The notes under the pieces were generated by a model. The model saw only the letters and a list, made by a program, of their open reading frames with translations. It did no database searches and was not told where the DNA came from. Shown in pieces: positions 35,377-47,729 of a stretch of DNA of 64,000 nucleotides. The DNA is from Mercenaria mercenaria (taxonomy: Eukaryota > Mollusca > Bivalvia > Venerida > Veneridae). The position numbers were made by a program, and so were the translations under genes. The stretch lies in the NCBI RefSeq assembly GCF_021730395.1, contig NC_069371.1:67920001-67984000 (forward strand), in the 5' to 3' direction. Within the stretch, counting starts at the first letter, position 1. Each line of letters opens with the position of its first letter.

Positions 35377-36855
35377 GCTGTACAAGGATTCAAATTTGAC
35401 AATAAATCATTTCTTTTGGTTTGTTTACATGACTGACTAATCAGAACGAACTAAACATGACCATATTGCAGACAAATAGTAGTTTATTATCAGTAAATAC
35501 ATTTATTTTTTGAATTGGTTATTTCTGAACTTATACACATTAAAGAAATAATATAAAACCTCAAGAAAATACAACAGAATTGTAAAAAATCTTCATATAT
35601 TCATACATATCAATATTTTTCCGTAAAACATGCAATACCTTGGGTAAAAGATTAGGGCACTTGCTATTTAAATAAAATAACTTGTACTAGAAGCGTCTTC
35701 ATAATACTTTAAAGCATATATTTTTCTCTTGTATAGTGTTAAGCAACCCTTCCATTCGCTGAAATATGTTTCGCCTTTATTAACGAACCATATGAATACA
35801 GTTTAAGGCATTCTCATCATAATTGTGTACATGTTTCAAAATCTCCTACAGTACTCCTGTTTTACAAAGGTAAACAAAACCAAAATTGACATTTATTGGG
35901 ACACCCAGCTTTGCCTTGAAAAATTGGGCTGTAAATTAAACAAACCAAAGGTATAGTGTTCAACTATATTAGATCTACAACGTAACAAACAAAATGGAAA
36001 GTAAAAGCATATCAAAACAAGACATGAATTCAGATGATAACACAGTATTAAATAAATCGGTATATATTTGATTTTGACTAAAAAATATCAACGCTAACAC
36101 ACAAAATCATATAACTTATATAAAGATGAATTAATGAATTGACCAAAATTTCGTTCTGTGACATCACCAAAATGATCACTACGGTCTAATCCTAAAGCCT
36201 CTCGTTATAAAGTTTGCAATATCAGAGATCACATACTGATCATCGAATGACACAATGATCTATACTCCTATACACATATGCAGACCATTGGAGAAGTAGC
36301 ACAAACTAAATCCGTATTCATCGTTTTCATTATTTAGCTTACTTCATAGAATTATTCAAACTTTCTGCAAAAGTATCTCGGAAACTGATATTTATACATT
36401 AAATGATACAGTTTTAAAACAATACAATAAAACTAAAACAATTGTTACAATCTAACCTAACTAAATCATTTATTTTGCAATCGTGGCATTGTCACTGGTC
36501 AACAAACGAATTTCAAGAATTAATTTCGCATTTGTTAAGGTCAATCAGGTCAGATCAAGTTACGATATCACAAGGGGTGGTGGTTTTGTCTCCGGTAGAG
36601 GTGAATGATTTGAAAGTAGACTATACCTTTACCATATTTGATCAATGCCCGGAAGTTGTTAGGTATATCAGGAAAAAGTAGTTATGACATAAAAATGAGG
36701 AACAAGTAGTAAAATACTGAAGAAAACTAGCATCGAGCACGTACGACCAAAACACATATGTTGTTTTTTTTCCTGGATTATATACATGTATTATCAATAA
36801 CACGTTATCTGAACATTTGTTTTCATCAAAAGTGTTGGTTTACATCCATGCATTT

Positions 36856-37262
36856 CTATCTAAGAAAATTGAATTTTGCAGACGCTTTATTGTTTGTTCC
36901 TTGTTCTTTTGCAACCACATGTAGTTCAGTATCTCCAAACATCATCACTACATCCAAGACCTGCTTGTCTTCCCTTGGTCTCCCAAGAAGTTCAATTGAT
37001 ATCTCTCCAATACGATAGCATCCATTATCTGATACATACATAGGATTTTCCGACTGGGTTCTGTATACCTCCACTGTTGCCCTGGAGGTACCTATGAATG
37101 GCGCACAGAACGAATACTCCCTGATTGTTTTATGTGGCACAACTGTGGTGCCGGCTTTAATAAATACCTTAAATACATCCTCGCATTTGTACATTCCATC
37201 GCGGAAGACTTTCTTTGAGTTAGGATGTCGCTTTTCTTCAAATGGTACAGCTGTACTTATAC
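36856..37262 (-). CDS. HSPA12-like: P2 exon 8 (C-terminal region and stop)
   Basis: 407 bp. Starts ISTAVPFEEKRHPNSKKVF and ends KASAKFNFLR with TAG at 36856-36858. It forms a family-specific beta-rich C-terminus and has no EEVD. It is the same length as P4 exon 8. Confidence 0.88.
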
Positions 37263-40200
37263 CTAAAATAAGAAATTAAGAAAATGTCAAAGTCACTATC
37301 AGAATTAATTGTTCAAAACTTTACCTTTTTCTAAAATTGTAAACATTTATTTCTCTGCAGAAATTGGACTCACACAAACAATCTATAAATCCGGTAAAGT
37401 AATAATAATAATAACAATAATAAATCTACAAGTTTGGAAGCGGTGCCATATATCATTTAGAAACAGAAATCTGTTTACCTTCGGTAAATACAATAACTAT
37501 TTACATTGTACTGAACAGTAATATACTTTCGCTTTGTTAGGAAGCCATTGTGTTGATTAGAAAACAGAACAGCTATTTTATTCTGTTTCAAGCTTTAAGA
37601 AAGAAATATACCGTATGTGTAAGGTAGTTTTCTTGAGCTAATAGAGTCTGGATTGTGTCCGTACATTACAGCGCCTGCAAAATATCAAAAACGGTTGTCA
37701 GTTGAATTGTTATTGTATTTATTGAAAAAAGCACTACTGCAGCCTGTAAATCATGCCATCATTACAATCAAAAGATATCTGTCTCATAAACAAAGAGGAA
37801 TCCATGTTTATTTGAAAGAATTTATCAGACTAAATGTATTAAACGAAGTATTGAGGAGACTTGGCGGGGCAGGGTTATGTAGATTTTTACTGTTCAACAC
37901 CTATGATTGCATGTCTAAAGTTTACCCGATGAAAGTTTATTTACAATTTATCTTTAAACAATTACAATTCCGTTTTATACAAATACAATTCGATATAACT
38001 ATAAAGAGGATATATTTAACTCGAGGACAGAAACAACTCGATTTAAAGAAACGTCTGAGAATAAAGGATTTTTTTGAAAAGCCTCAGAATAAAATATTTT
38101 CGCGTCCGCTTTATGGACATTGTACTCATACATATGTATTTGCGATCTAATTGCCACCGTTCCAAAGCCAACATGTTCAATAATTCCTTAAGTTTGCTGT
38201 GAGGAAAATTATAAGTAACTCCTACAGTCTAAATGTCCATATTGAATGCAGTCATTGGTGTAACCATAAGCTATAATACTTTTATCATTTACACCTAAAT
38301 TGAAAGCTTGCATATATGGTGTGAACTGGACTACTTTATGAAACGCATTAACATCTTTTGGACTTTCTAAGCATTACGGTGAGCATTTTGCGATTTTCAG
38401 AAATATACGTATAACTCTGATGGCGGGTAACTCACTCCCAAACATCACAACTATTCGTATTGCTTAAAACTGAAAATTATTTAAAGCTTTTACGTTTATT
38501 TTGATTCATTTTACCCTAAATATTAAAAATTGTATAATACAAGCAGTTTTGTTTAAAAAAAAACAACAAGGTGTATTTAGTACCTTTTACTACTGCTAGT
38601 CCAGCTTGGTCAGGAACGATAACCTGCTTGTTGGGAAAGGCAGTTTTTACAGCATTCTTCATTATATCAAATTCCGAAAATCCGCCAACCATCATCAAAG
38701 TTTTCACATTTCTAAGCTCTGGTTTCCGTAACAGATTTTCCACGTGGTTTACCAAATTGTCCTTTGACATTTTGAACATTCTTAAAAATATTTCATTTTC
38801 AATATGTAATCTGTCCCTTCTCTTTTTTACAGATCTGGAAAATTTGCTCATCGATAACGATTCTGCAAAACTTTCTTTTGTTTTCTTTTCATATAATTCG
38901 TAGAGAGCTGTCGGTAATTTAAGATTGACCTTGTCTTCCTCGACATCCTTGCATCTTTTCTTCTTAAGCTCTATTGTTCTCTGAAGGTCAAGGTCGTCTA
39001 TCTTACACTCGTCTCTAAACTCCCTCATTACATCAGGCCCAAACAACTCATCTAAAAACTCGTTAATTCCCTTGTCTACTAAAGTACCTCCCCAAGAACC
39101 ACCACTTGGGGAATGAAGTTCTTTAAGGGTACCATCTCTCTGTACCTCATGGGCAGTTATGTCAACAGTTCAGCCTATAAAATAGATGTATTAGAAGTAA
39201 CAAAATGATAGTTTTATCGTAGTATTGAGTTTTTGCTATGGCAAAACCTTCCTGGTTTTATTTCATACTTAAAGTAAATCGTAAGCCCCTAACGTTTGAC
39301 TGATAAGACTGTTTGGAGATGTTGTTGCTTAATATACATGAGTGAATTCGCAAGTTTTATAAAAAATAACAACATCTCCAACGGTACCAATATTTTATAG
39401 ATGCAAACTATTTAAACAAATGTTTCAGGATTAAGCGGTTTGGATAACTTGATCATTAATACAATCGGATAAAATGATACACATTTTATATATATTTGAT
39501 AGATTTAATTGTCACCAGTGGCATTCATGTCATAATACGTAAATAATCGATACTATTATTTTTAAACTGGCATTTTAGCTTTAAAGGCAAAACATTCTTT
39601 CTATTCGTATACACCCACCTCCTAAATCTAAGACCATAAACTGTGCACCAGGACTAAATGATTGTAGCTGTGCTTCCTGCCCTTGCTCTTTTGCTTTCGA
39701 TACGAATAATTCTTTGCAGTAGATGGCAGCAGCTTCCGGTTCTAAAGCCAAAGTTAGTTGGTCTTCGGGAATACCGGCCTGCGTGTAGAGAGATATTTTA
39801 TTGAAAAATACGTATTACGTTTCACTAAGAATAGTTCTGAACATGTAGTACATGGCGATTTGTGGAGATATGGGCCGCCATCAGATAAATATTGTGAAAT
39901 ATAGAGACCTAGATTCTGTACCACATTGTAGATTGAAGTGAGTTATCGTAATTTCCCATGTATCTCTTTCCGTGCACGCGACTGGAAAAAGTTATGACAT
40001 CGTAAATATGGCGGCTAAAGTGAAAATAAAAAAGGCAGAAACTGTATGACTATTGAATAATTGAAGGTGACAACGTCCTTGAAAACTATGTTATAGTTGT
40101 AAAAATGATATATTAAGTGAAGGTTATAAAAATTTTATTCTAGCAGATAAAACACTTTTATAAAAAAAAAAGGGTAAAACTTATTACGCTTGTTTAAAAT

Positions 40201-43200
40201 AAAAATATATCCATAAATGTTAGAAAATAAAGAAAATGACTAAATAACGATATTAAGTGAGCAGATGTCTGTTTAATGTCGAACTGCCATATTACCCCAA
40301 GTGAAAATATATTGCGACAAAGTATATGCATTCGTAGTCAGTGCAAAATCCTAGAAATATTAAAATCCAACAATTACAAGGTTTGCTGTTCAGTCGTTTG
40401 ATATGCTTTCTTTACTCTTTACACATATTTAGAATTAAATTTTACCTAATAAACTAATGAATGACAAAGGAAATACTTTAATTAAACACACATTTTGTGC
40501 ATTTAATTTTTGTTAAACCTTTCCTGATTGTAACATTGATAAACCTTTGTTTCAAGTGAACCTGTGAGGCAGTTTGTAAAACCCTCTTCTTCTTATTGAA
40601 CAACATTGATGTCCGGAGCAGTTTTACGAGAGGTAGATACTTACAGTAATGCCGGGAAGGTGTAGTTCTTAAATGAAACTAACAATTCAAAGACTACAAT
40701 TATACTGCATCACTTGGGATTAAAATATCTCCGAATTGAAATAGTTTCAAGTGCACAGATTTACTCTAGATTTTTTGTCTATTTAGATGGGAATGTTGCC
40801 CTTACAGTTTCTTGAAATAAGTCAGCCCAGGTAAGAATTTGTTACTAGATACCTGCTTTGTCGCACCGCACAATATCTTTCAAGGCCATGTTGTCTATAG
40901 GTTATATGCGACATTAGATAAATAGCTTTATCTTTATATAATGGTATACACGTCTTTTCAAGATCGAATTTAAAGAATTTAATGAACGTTATCAAAATGT
41001 TCTTTTGCAGAACTACCGCTGTTATCGACTGCGAGAATATTCTACTTGTCACTATCATAATTCAGACTTTTGTGTGTTTTTCAAGTTTAATTGCAATTTA
41101 GAAACACTTCTATGATATGGTGTATCAAAACAGTAGTTATTTGTCAAATTGTATTTGGTAAAATGATATTTTTATTATAGGCGGTTCTGACCCGCTTATT
41201 TGGAGATATATTGCATATTTGGTGTCCAGTCCTTGTCAGCTGGATTCTATACTCTCCCTTTTATCGTGTCTAACAGAAGAGGTGGCCGACGTCATGGTAG
41301 GTAGTTCTTAAAACCCACTGGTACTGAGCTGCTTTGATATATTTCTGCTGCTCTGATCAGTCGGATCCTTAATAATGTGCCACTGTTGCTCTGCTTTCTG
41401 CAATGGCATGGCATGGAGAACATGCGTAAATGATAGTTAAAAGCTTTCAGGAGATCCCTTGAAAGTATAGAACTCAACTAATATAAAAAGCAGAAGATTT
41501 CGTTTGACTGAGTTCATGAGAGGTTTATAAACGTAAAATACCCCTCACGCCCTCTACTAGCAGCAACTTAAGCGGAATTCTATTCTGATTATATTAAATG
41601 AACTTCATAATGCAAAGGACCAGAGTATTTTCATATAAAATTTATACCATCACTTTTGTGTTTCCAAAAACGTGCCTTTAGTTTCCTTTGCGTGAATAAG
41701 ACATTCAGCGGTCGGGGGCTTAATTTTATGTATACTGTCTTTTAACATTTGAATATGTTGGAGATATAGACTGTGAGCATATTTTCCAAACTGCCGTTTT
41801 AAACACACCAGCGTTATTTTGCAACTGACCAATCCACACTACGTTCCTTTGCTGCTTTTACTTTTTGAGCTTGCTGTCTACATGCTTTTCTTTGTTCATG
41901 TATTTATCATGTTCTAAAGTATAAATGTATTGCTGCAGTGTTACGGATTAAAGGAGCTGTGTTGTTGGAACGTTGCATTACCATAAATGAGAGTATACCA
42001 CACATCGAATCTGTTGAGAATTACTTTCAGTTGCAGAAAAGAAATGATGAAAGAATAAAAATGAAGTGATTGCTCTCTTCCTGTTATGACAACATTACCA
42101 CCTGTCCCTGATGCCCTTCCTTCTTTAATTAGCTGAACATAATTGCCGAAAGCCCATGTTAAACTCAGAACGTATTAAATGCAGAGGTAGTAAATAATAG
42201 TGTTTAGACAGCTTTGTTGTGATCGCGGGGCTGAAGACGAATTAAATAAAACACCCTCGGTGTAGATGTCAAGTTTGAATTAATATAATTAACCAGTAAC
42301 TTTGGGTTATTAAGGAGACCATCCTGAATTTAACACTTGCTCTAAGAAAACAAAATATGTTTAACTTCTCCTGACATAACTGTCTTGATCATGCTGAAAT
42401 CTGATCAAGATAAAATTGCAAAACCATGCATGTTATTTGCACATAATCTTATAATTAGAGCATAGACAACTGCTTGTGCCGACATTATTTGCACAGGATT
42501 TTCGTCTAATTCCTTTCCTTCTAGGTATTTAAAGCAGATATTGGTAACTTATATTCCCTTATTTGCGTTATATTTCTTGTAACTTTCGCAAATACAAATT
42601 CAACACCATAATAATAGCCGAAAATAATTAACATCAAGAAGTAGAATGCATTGTAAATTAAGTGGGTGGGGTACAAATTAAACTGTTAAATAAATTAAAC
42701 ATATACTTTTCTGAGAAAGTGTAAATATCAACATCTGAAATGTCCGATTGGTTAGTTTAATGACATGATATCTGATATTATAAACATTTTTACTGATCTG
42801 TTCAGCAGTATTATTTTTGTAATCAGTTGTCATATTGATGACGTCATTTCCGGGTCCATTCGCGATCCTCAAAGGTTACAACACACTAAATAGCATATTT
42901 CCAATGGCCGCGGCACACAGGACCCATTTTAAATGTCTGTACCTAACATTTTCTTGAAGAATATTGTCAGTGATGAATAAAAATCTAAAGCAAAGTGGGA
43001 GTCATGTTTGATGCAAGAAAAATATTTTCAGTCAAACGCACAAACTGCAAAATCAGCTAAATAATGAGACCCCAAATTGTAGTGGTGGTGTATGATCTAA
43101 GTTTCCATGAAAAATTCTGTCATGTTATTATTTTATCATCAAAATGCTTCCTACATGTCAAGCAGAGATCTGTCAAGTGACTTTAGCAAAACCTTGCAAA

Positions 43201-46200
43201 TAAAATAAGGAAAATGGCTTTAAAGAGCAAAAAACAGAGGACTATTTGTATCCGTCATTATGTGACTACCATTTCATTTCGCACCATTTTTCTATTTAGT
43301 GTCTGTTTGCCCACACTCGGCCACAATATGCATAAAAAATGTAAGAAAATTAAAGACATTAGAATATTGTACCAAATAAATGTAATAATGGATACCATTG
43401 CACTCATAAATGTTATTGCTGCACCGTTTTAAACAAAATTAATAACTGAAATTACCTTGTCTGTAGCCTCTTTCATAAATTGTTTCGCGCCATCATGCCA
43501 TATAGCAGGCACTGTAAGAACCCAGTGTATATCTGTTTCACGTAAGTCTCCTATTCTGTCTTGCAACCTCTTCATGAGATGATCCTTTAAATATTTGATT
43601 GCTGCCGAGAAGATATCTATTGCTGGCATTCTTTTCTTCTGATCGTCATAAATATCATGCCACGGCGAAGATTCTGATAAGAAAAATAAAGTTTATAAAT
43701 GTGAAGGTTTATACCTTTGATATTTGTAAGTTGTAACCATGAATGCATCATATGACTGTACATATCAGTGCTTGTGTACGCACGTATGTGCATATTAGAT
43801 CCAGATAACACGGTAAAGGATAAGCAGCGTTCTAATGATACCATCAAAGCAGGTCTTCATGTAGTACAGAGACGAGAATTTTTATGCTAATACTCAGTAA
43901 AGCATTCTCACTGTAATCTCGCTGTACGCATATTTCAAAATAGGTCCACATCAGACTCTTTAATTCAAAGTCTGTTGTCTTGGTTTACCATGTGGAGTTT
44001 TAGCAATTTTTTAAACTTCTTTTAATGAACAACCTTGCAAGTAGTTGTTCGTATTAAAGCTATAACCCTCACCACTTTCTCGTGCAATTTCATTTTGAAT
44101 CGCCTAAAATACTTCCAGCCACGATGCTTTTCTTCTTCAGATAGCGTTGCATAATTTGTTTCTGCCTGAAAAATAAGAAATCTATAAAACCAACTTTGAT
44201 ACCGTTTCTTTTCATAATACACGTGAACATCGCTCAATATACACCAAAGGCCGATATATGAAAAATTTGGGAAGCTATTCCAGCGTCCTGCTCAATTCTT
44301 AAACGGAGTAAAGGTCATTTCTAATGATATAACAGCCATCTTCTTAGCATTTCAAACTTTAGCGTCATATTTGTCATGGGGTGAGCCACTCTAGTGCCGA
44401 GTATGGCATGTCAAACGTTGCTAAATTCACAGGAGCCTGAAATTCTATCTATAATGCTCCAAAATGGCTAAATATAAAAATGACCCCTCCTATATATAAA
44501 AAAAAAAGAACAGGAATGAAACAAAACCGTACCCCGCCCACTTTGTGTAAACAAGAAATTTCGAAAAACAGCAAAGCATCTCTATACGAGCGGTCTTATT
44601 TTGAAGAGGACAAAAAAATCTACTAGAAACACTGCTTACTGTAAACTGTCTTCCTTTTAACTAACACAAAATCATCATTTTCAATACCTTTTCGTTCATC
44701 GTCGAAACCATTGCGTGACGTCACATACATGTACCTGTTTCCACAGCCTCGCAGTTAATTCGATGTACTTTCACTTCGGTAAAAAAATAAAGTTAAGATA
44801 TTGTTTATGTTCTATATTTTATTGTTCATTTTTCCATGAATAAAAATATATATTTGCATTTGTTTGTCAATGTATTCAACTAATATTTTCAAAACAAAAA
44901 CGTAAACAAAATGGGAAGTAACTCCATTATTCACTGGAGGGAAATTTAAAAATTGGAAACTTCCATAGTGACTACTTTTTATTATGGCAGATAACCTGGG
45001 TGCTGCGATATGGTATGGAAATCCTGTGTTTTTTATAAAAATGTTGCATTTGACCCTTAATTTGTCATGACACATCGAAGTGAAAGTACATCGAATTAAC
45101 TGCGAGGCTGTGAAACAGGTACATGTATGTGACGTCACGCAATGGTTTCGGCGATGAACGAAAAGGTATTGAAAATGATGATTTTGTGTGAGTTAAAAGG
45201 AAGACAGTTTACAGTAAGCAGTGTTTCTAGTAGATTTTTTTGTCCTCTTCAAAATAAGACCGCTCGTATAGAGATGCTTTGCTGTTTTACGAAATTTCTT
45301 GTTTACACAAAGTGGGCGGGGTACGGTTTTGTTTCATTCCTGTTCTTTTTATATATATATAGGAAGGGTCATGTTTATATTTAGCCATTTTGGAGCATTA
45401 TAGATAGAATTTCAGGCTCCTGTGCTAAATTATATACGTGTGTTATTATTATTGTATATTTGTTATTGTTATTCAATGTCTTGTCATTCATATTCTAAAT
45501 GTCATTATTGTTATTCTATATTTCGTTATTTGAGCGTCATATTTATTACGGGGTGTTCAACTCCAGTGCCGAGTTTATTATAAGTTGCATGTTATATCAA
45601 ATTAGCATTTCTCACTTCGTATCCGAATGAATCAAAATTCCCTTTTGGATCAAACAGTACTACGGTAGGGGCCTTCAGCGTGACCAGTTCGGATTCGTCT
45701 GTCCAGTTCTGATCAGCATAAATCTGAAAAGACGAGGAAAATAAAATTAATTATTTATAAAGTTCCAGTGTCAGAACATTAGCAATTTTAACATCTATTT
45801 AATAAAATAAAAATATACCCATTTTTATGTCTGCATCTGTGCACCTTAATAATAAAGAGGTTTGTTTTTGTCGTTATTAACTTGCAAATTATCTATTCCT
45901 ATACATAATAGGATAATCCTTGAACAAAATGTTCCTTCAGGGCGGTGTAAGATTATGACTGATTTTACTTCATAAAGTCTTGTTAAATGATGAGCATTAA
46001 TGCTTTTCGTATCCATCGCAAGATTTTATGAAAACAATTATTTTCTGATAATCATATATACATGAAATCCACCTTACTCATTTTTTGAGCTTATATTCTT
46101 AGTTATCTTTTTTCATATGCTTTTTTTTGAACTACAGATTAACATGATCTTACTTTCGATTTCAAACCTGAAACCTCATGATATTCAACAAAATACTATT

Positions 46201-46673
46201 TTATTGAATTAATGTTACTTTGCTTTTCTTTCATTGGCGCAGGAGCGAGCTCAAAATCGGGGTGGTTTCGGAAGGCAAATGGGGGTTAGGGGTATGGGCA
46301 GCCAGCTACACCTATCCCATATTTACTGAAAATTAGTTAACAACATAAAACAGGTAAATAAATAAACTTTCTTCCACTCATGACAGTAGAAAGTATATCA
46401 AATCAGTGAATCTACAGACTTATTTGGCTTTTTATCCATTATCTACTGCTTTTTGAAGAAAAAATCTGTTTTTGGGTCAAATGTATACAGGGACAGGACA
46501 AAGCATATAGCAACCCCTCCCTGTTCCTAAGCCCATGCCTTTGAAATGACACAAAAAAATCTAACCTTTAGTGGGTCCTTTTGGTATTCATCTTTAAGAG
46601 AATGCGCGTAACCAGAATATGTTGTTCCGAAATCAATCGCTGCAACAATTAACTTTGTCTTATATCCACTCAT
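36856..46673 (-). CDS. HSPA12-like: P2: HSPA12-like gene, eight exons, with TGA in the DLGGGT motif
   Basis: This is an atypical HSP70-type ATPase without the EEVD tail. Exons: 1 46566-46673, 2 45616-45723, 3 44073-44165, 4 43456-43673, 5 39619-39778, 6 38584-39174, 7 37612-37674, 8 36856-37262. Together they would encode about 582 residues, normal for the family. Motifs in order are DFGTTYSG (phosphate 1), GWKYFRRFKM, IHWVLTVPAIW, ALEPEAAAIYC, LDLGG (phosphate 2), MMVGGFSE (adenosine) and GAVMYGHNPDS. Two problems are seen. The exon 6 codon after the first split glycine is TGA (39170-39172) where P3 has GGC. The visible exon 3 donor also leaves the frame one base short for exon 4. A recent pseudogene, an assembly error or unusual splicing are all possible. 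Intron 4 (3.7 kb) is unusually long. Confidence 0.85.
37612..37674 (-). CDS. HSPA12-like: P2 exon 7
   Basis: 63 bp completing GAVMYGHNPDSISSRKLPYT and the following YG. The same length and reading occur in P4. Confidence 0.85.
38584..39174 (-). CDS. HSPA12-like: P2 exon 6 (main ATPase lobe)
   Basis: 591 bp, with TGA as the first complete codon (39170-39172). It is then open for 195 codons: VDITAHEVQRDGTLKEL, WGGTLVDKGINEFLDELF, a lysine-rich helical stretch, and NVKTLMMVGGFSEFDIM, ending at AGLAVVK. The P3 equivalent is 582 bp. Confidence 0.85.
39619..39778 (-). CDS. HSPA12-like: P2 exon 5
   Basis: 53 codons plus one base. Contains QLTLALEPEAAAIYCKELF and ends VLDLG, splitting the next glycine codon. 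The same 160-bp exon occurs in P3. Confidence 0.88.
39779..43455. other. P2 intron 4, expanded, nothing recognised
   Basis: 3677 bp against 928 bp in P3. I saw no TIR or ORF that explains the extra 2.7 kb. A CRE lies at 42839-42846. Confidence 0.35.
43456..43673 (-). CDS. HSPA12-like: P2 exon 4
   Basis: Two leading bases plus 72 codons, with MPAIDIFSAAIKYLKDHL and IHWVLTVPAIWHDGAKQF. It ends EATDK before GTAATT and joins exon 5 (AGIPEDQL) in phase 0. Confidence 0.85.
44073..44165 (-). CDS. HSPA12-like: P2 exon 3
   Basis: 31 codons with AETNYATLSEEEKHRGWKYF, ending KLHEKV at donor GTGAGG. The donor leaves phase 0 while exon 4 needs phase 1. Confidence 0.75.
44423..45430. repeat. Foldback element with about 357-bp arms in P2 intron 2
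   Basis: ACAGGAGCCTGAAATTCTAT at the left is mirrored near 45421. The arms (44427-44780 and 45072-45427) pair at a constant coordinate sum. Each arm carries a TGACGTCA (44716-44723 and 45130-45137). The 290-bp spacer has no ORF worth calling. Diverged direct copies of the host intron sequence (GCGTCATATTT, then AGTGCCGAGT) flank it at about 44359-44405 and 45534-45575. Confidence 0.8.
45616..45723 (-). CDS. HSPA12-like: P2 exon 2
   Basis: 36 codons, including IYADQNWTDESEL and KAPTVVLFDPKGNF, ending SFGYE before donor GTGAGA. Phase 0 at both ends. Confidence 0.85.
46566..46673 (-). CDS. HSPA12-like: P2 exon 1
   Basis: 36 codons starting MSGYKTKLIVAAIDFGTTYS. The donor after AAG is GTTAGA. 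Confidence 0.85.
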
Positions 46674-46917
46674 AACTCGTCCTTAAACAATAAAAATACT
46701 AAATATCTAAAGACCAAAATATCCTTATAAATTTTCTTTTTCTTAGTATCAAATCAATTTACTTTCAACTCTCAAATTGGAAATTATACTAGGGTATATA
46801 TTATCATCAATGAGTACGTGCAAGATCAGTAATATTTTGTTAAGTATATTTCTTATTGACCTGATTTACTGAATGTACAAAAAAGTGTTTATATAATAAC
46901 TGCATGCTAAAATATAC
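46674..46917 (-). promoter_or_regulatory. P2 upstream block fused to P3 exon 7
   Basis: It is homologous to the P1 and P3 upstream regions as far as AACTGCATGCTAAAA, then changes abruptly into P3 intron 7/exon 7 (donor near 46917). The ETS-like ACTTCCGG of P1 and P3 is ACTTTCAA here (46761-46768). Confidence 0.55.
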
Positions 46918-46944
46918 CGTAGCTGTGTCCGTATATTACAGCAC
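46918..46944 (-). pseudogene. HSPA12-like: P3 exon 7 remnant
   Basis: 27 bp against 63 bp in P2 and P4, encoding GAVIYGHSYG after loss of 12 codons in frame. Acceptor and donor words are kept. No exon 8 lies between it and P2 exon 1. Confidence 0.7.
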
Positions 46945-47729
46945 CTGCAAAATATAAACTACTATTATTACTGTATTTATTGAAAAAAAAATACTCATGA
47001 AGTTTGTGAAATATGTACCAAAGAACATAACAATCGTAAAAATGATATCGTCCGATGCAAAAACAACTCCATTCCATGTTTATCTTGATGCTTTAATCAT
47101 TTACTGTTAAGCAATGTTTTGGATTTCAAAATGGTTGAACGTCTGTTATAAAGTAACAAACAAGAATGAGATAGATTAATCAAAGCATTGAGGGAACTGG
47201 ATGGGGCAGGATTGTGTTGATATTTTACTGTTCTATGGTCGCCAAAATTTTTACCCGATAAAAGTTGATTAACAGCTTGTCTGTAATCAGTTGCAATGCC
47301 ACTGGTACAAATTACAATTCAATAAAACTATGAGGACACACTTTATCTCAAGAAATGAGGCAAACCAATTTTAAGAACATCTGAGATACAAAGGAAGTTT
47401 TAAAAATCCTCTTTGTGACAATTTCAATTGTCCTACAGATATACATGTGTGCTCTATTTGTAACAAATTCCGAAGCAAACATCTTAAATTATTTCAAAAT
47501 TGTACTATGAAGAATACATAAATAAGTCAACTAGCTTGAACACAAATAATTCAGTCTGCTCGTCGTTATAATAAGAAAGAACTCATAGAGTCAAAATGGT
47601 CGTACTGATATTATTAAAAGCTTTCACACTGAGCTTAATTCCTTTTACCCTAAATATTTAAAATTAAGTAATACATGCAGTTTTGTGTCACTGAGTTCAT
47701 TTTCTAAAACAACAAGGTGTGTTTAGTAC

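Larger units (their letters stand above)
32330..37700. repeat. Segmental duplication copy D1 (P2 exons 7-8 plus 3' flank)
   Basis: It is paralogous to D2 (59960-63560), with the same order of SINE relic, TCGAAACGTGAATCTCTCAT-like flank, AAATTTGACAATAAATCA and the last two exons. D1 is longer because of a MITE at 32716-33133 and a block of about 1.66 kb at about 33716-35376 that D2 lacks. Confidence 0.8.

Noticed and set aside
37653-38150. 165-codon plus-strand open frame over P2 exon 7 and intron 6
   Set aside because: It is antisense to a real exon, and the homologous P3 and P4 introns do not keep the frame. Composition is that of AT-rich intron. No domain recognised.
36856-38903. Plus-strand open frames opposite P2 exons 6 and 8
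   Set aside because: They are shadows of the real minus-strand exons, as are those at 47717-48255.
43617-43847. Open frame reading into P2 exon 4 in another frame
   Set aside because: It overlaps the exon start in the frame that follows canonical splicing but soon reaches a stop, and it lacks family motifs.
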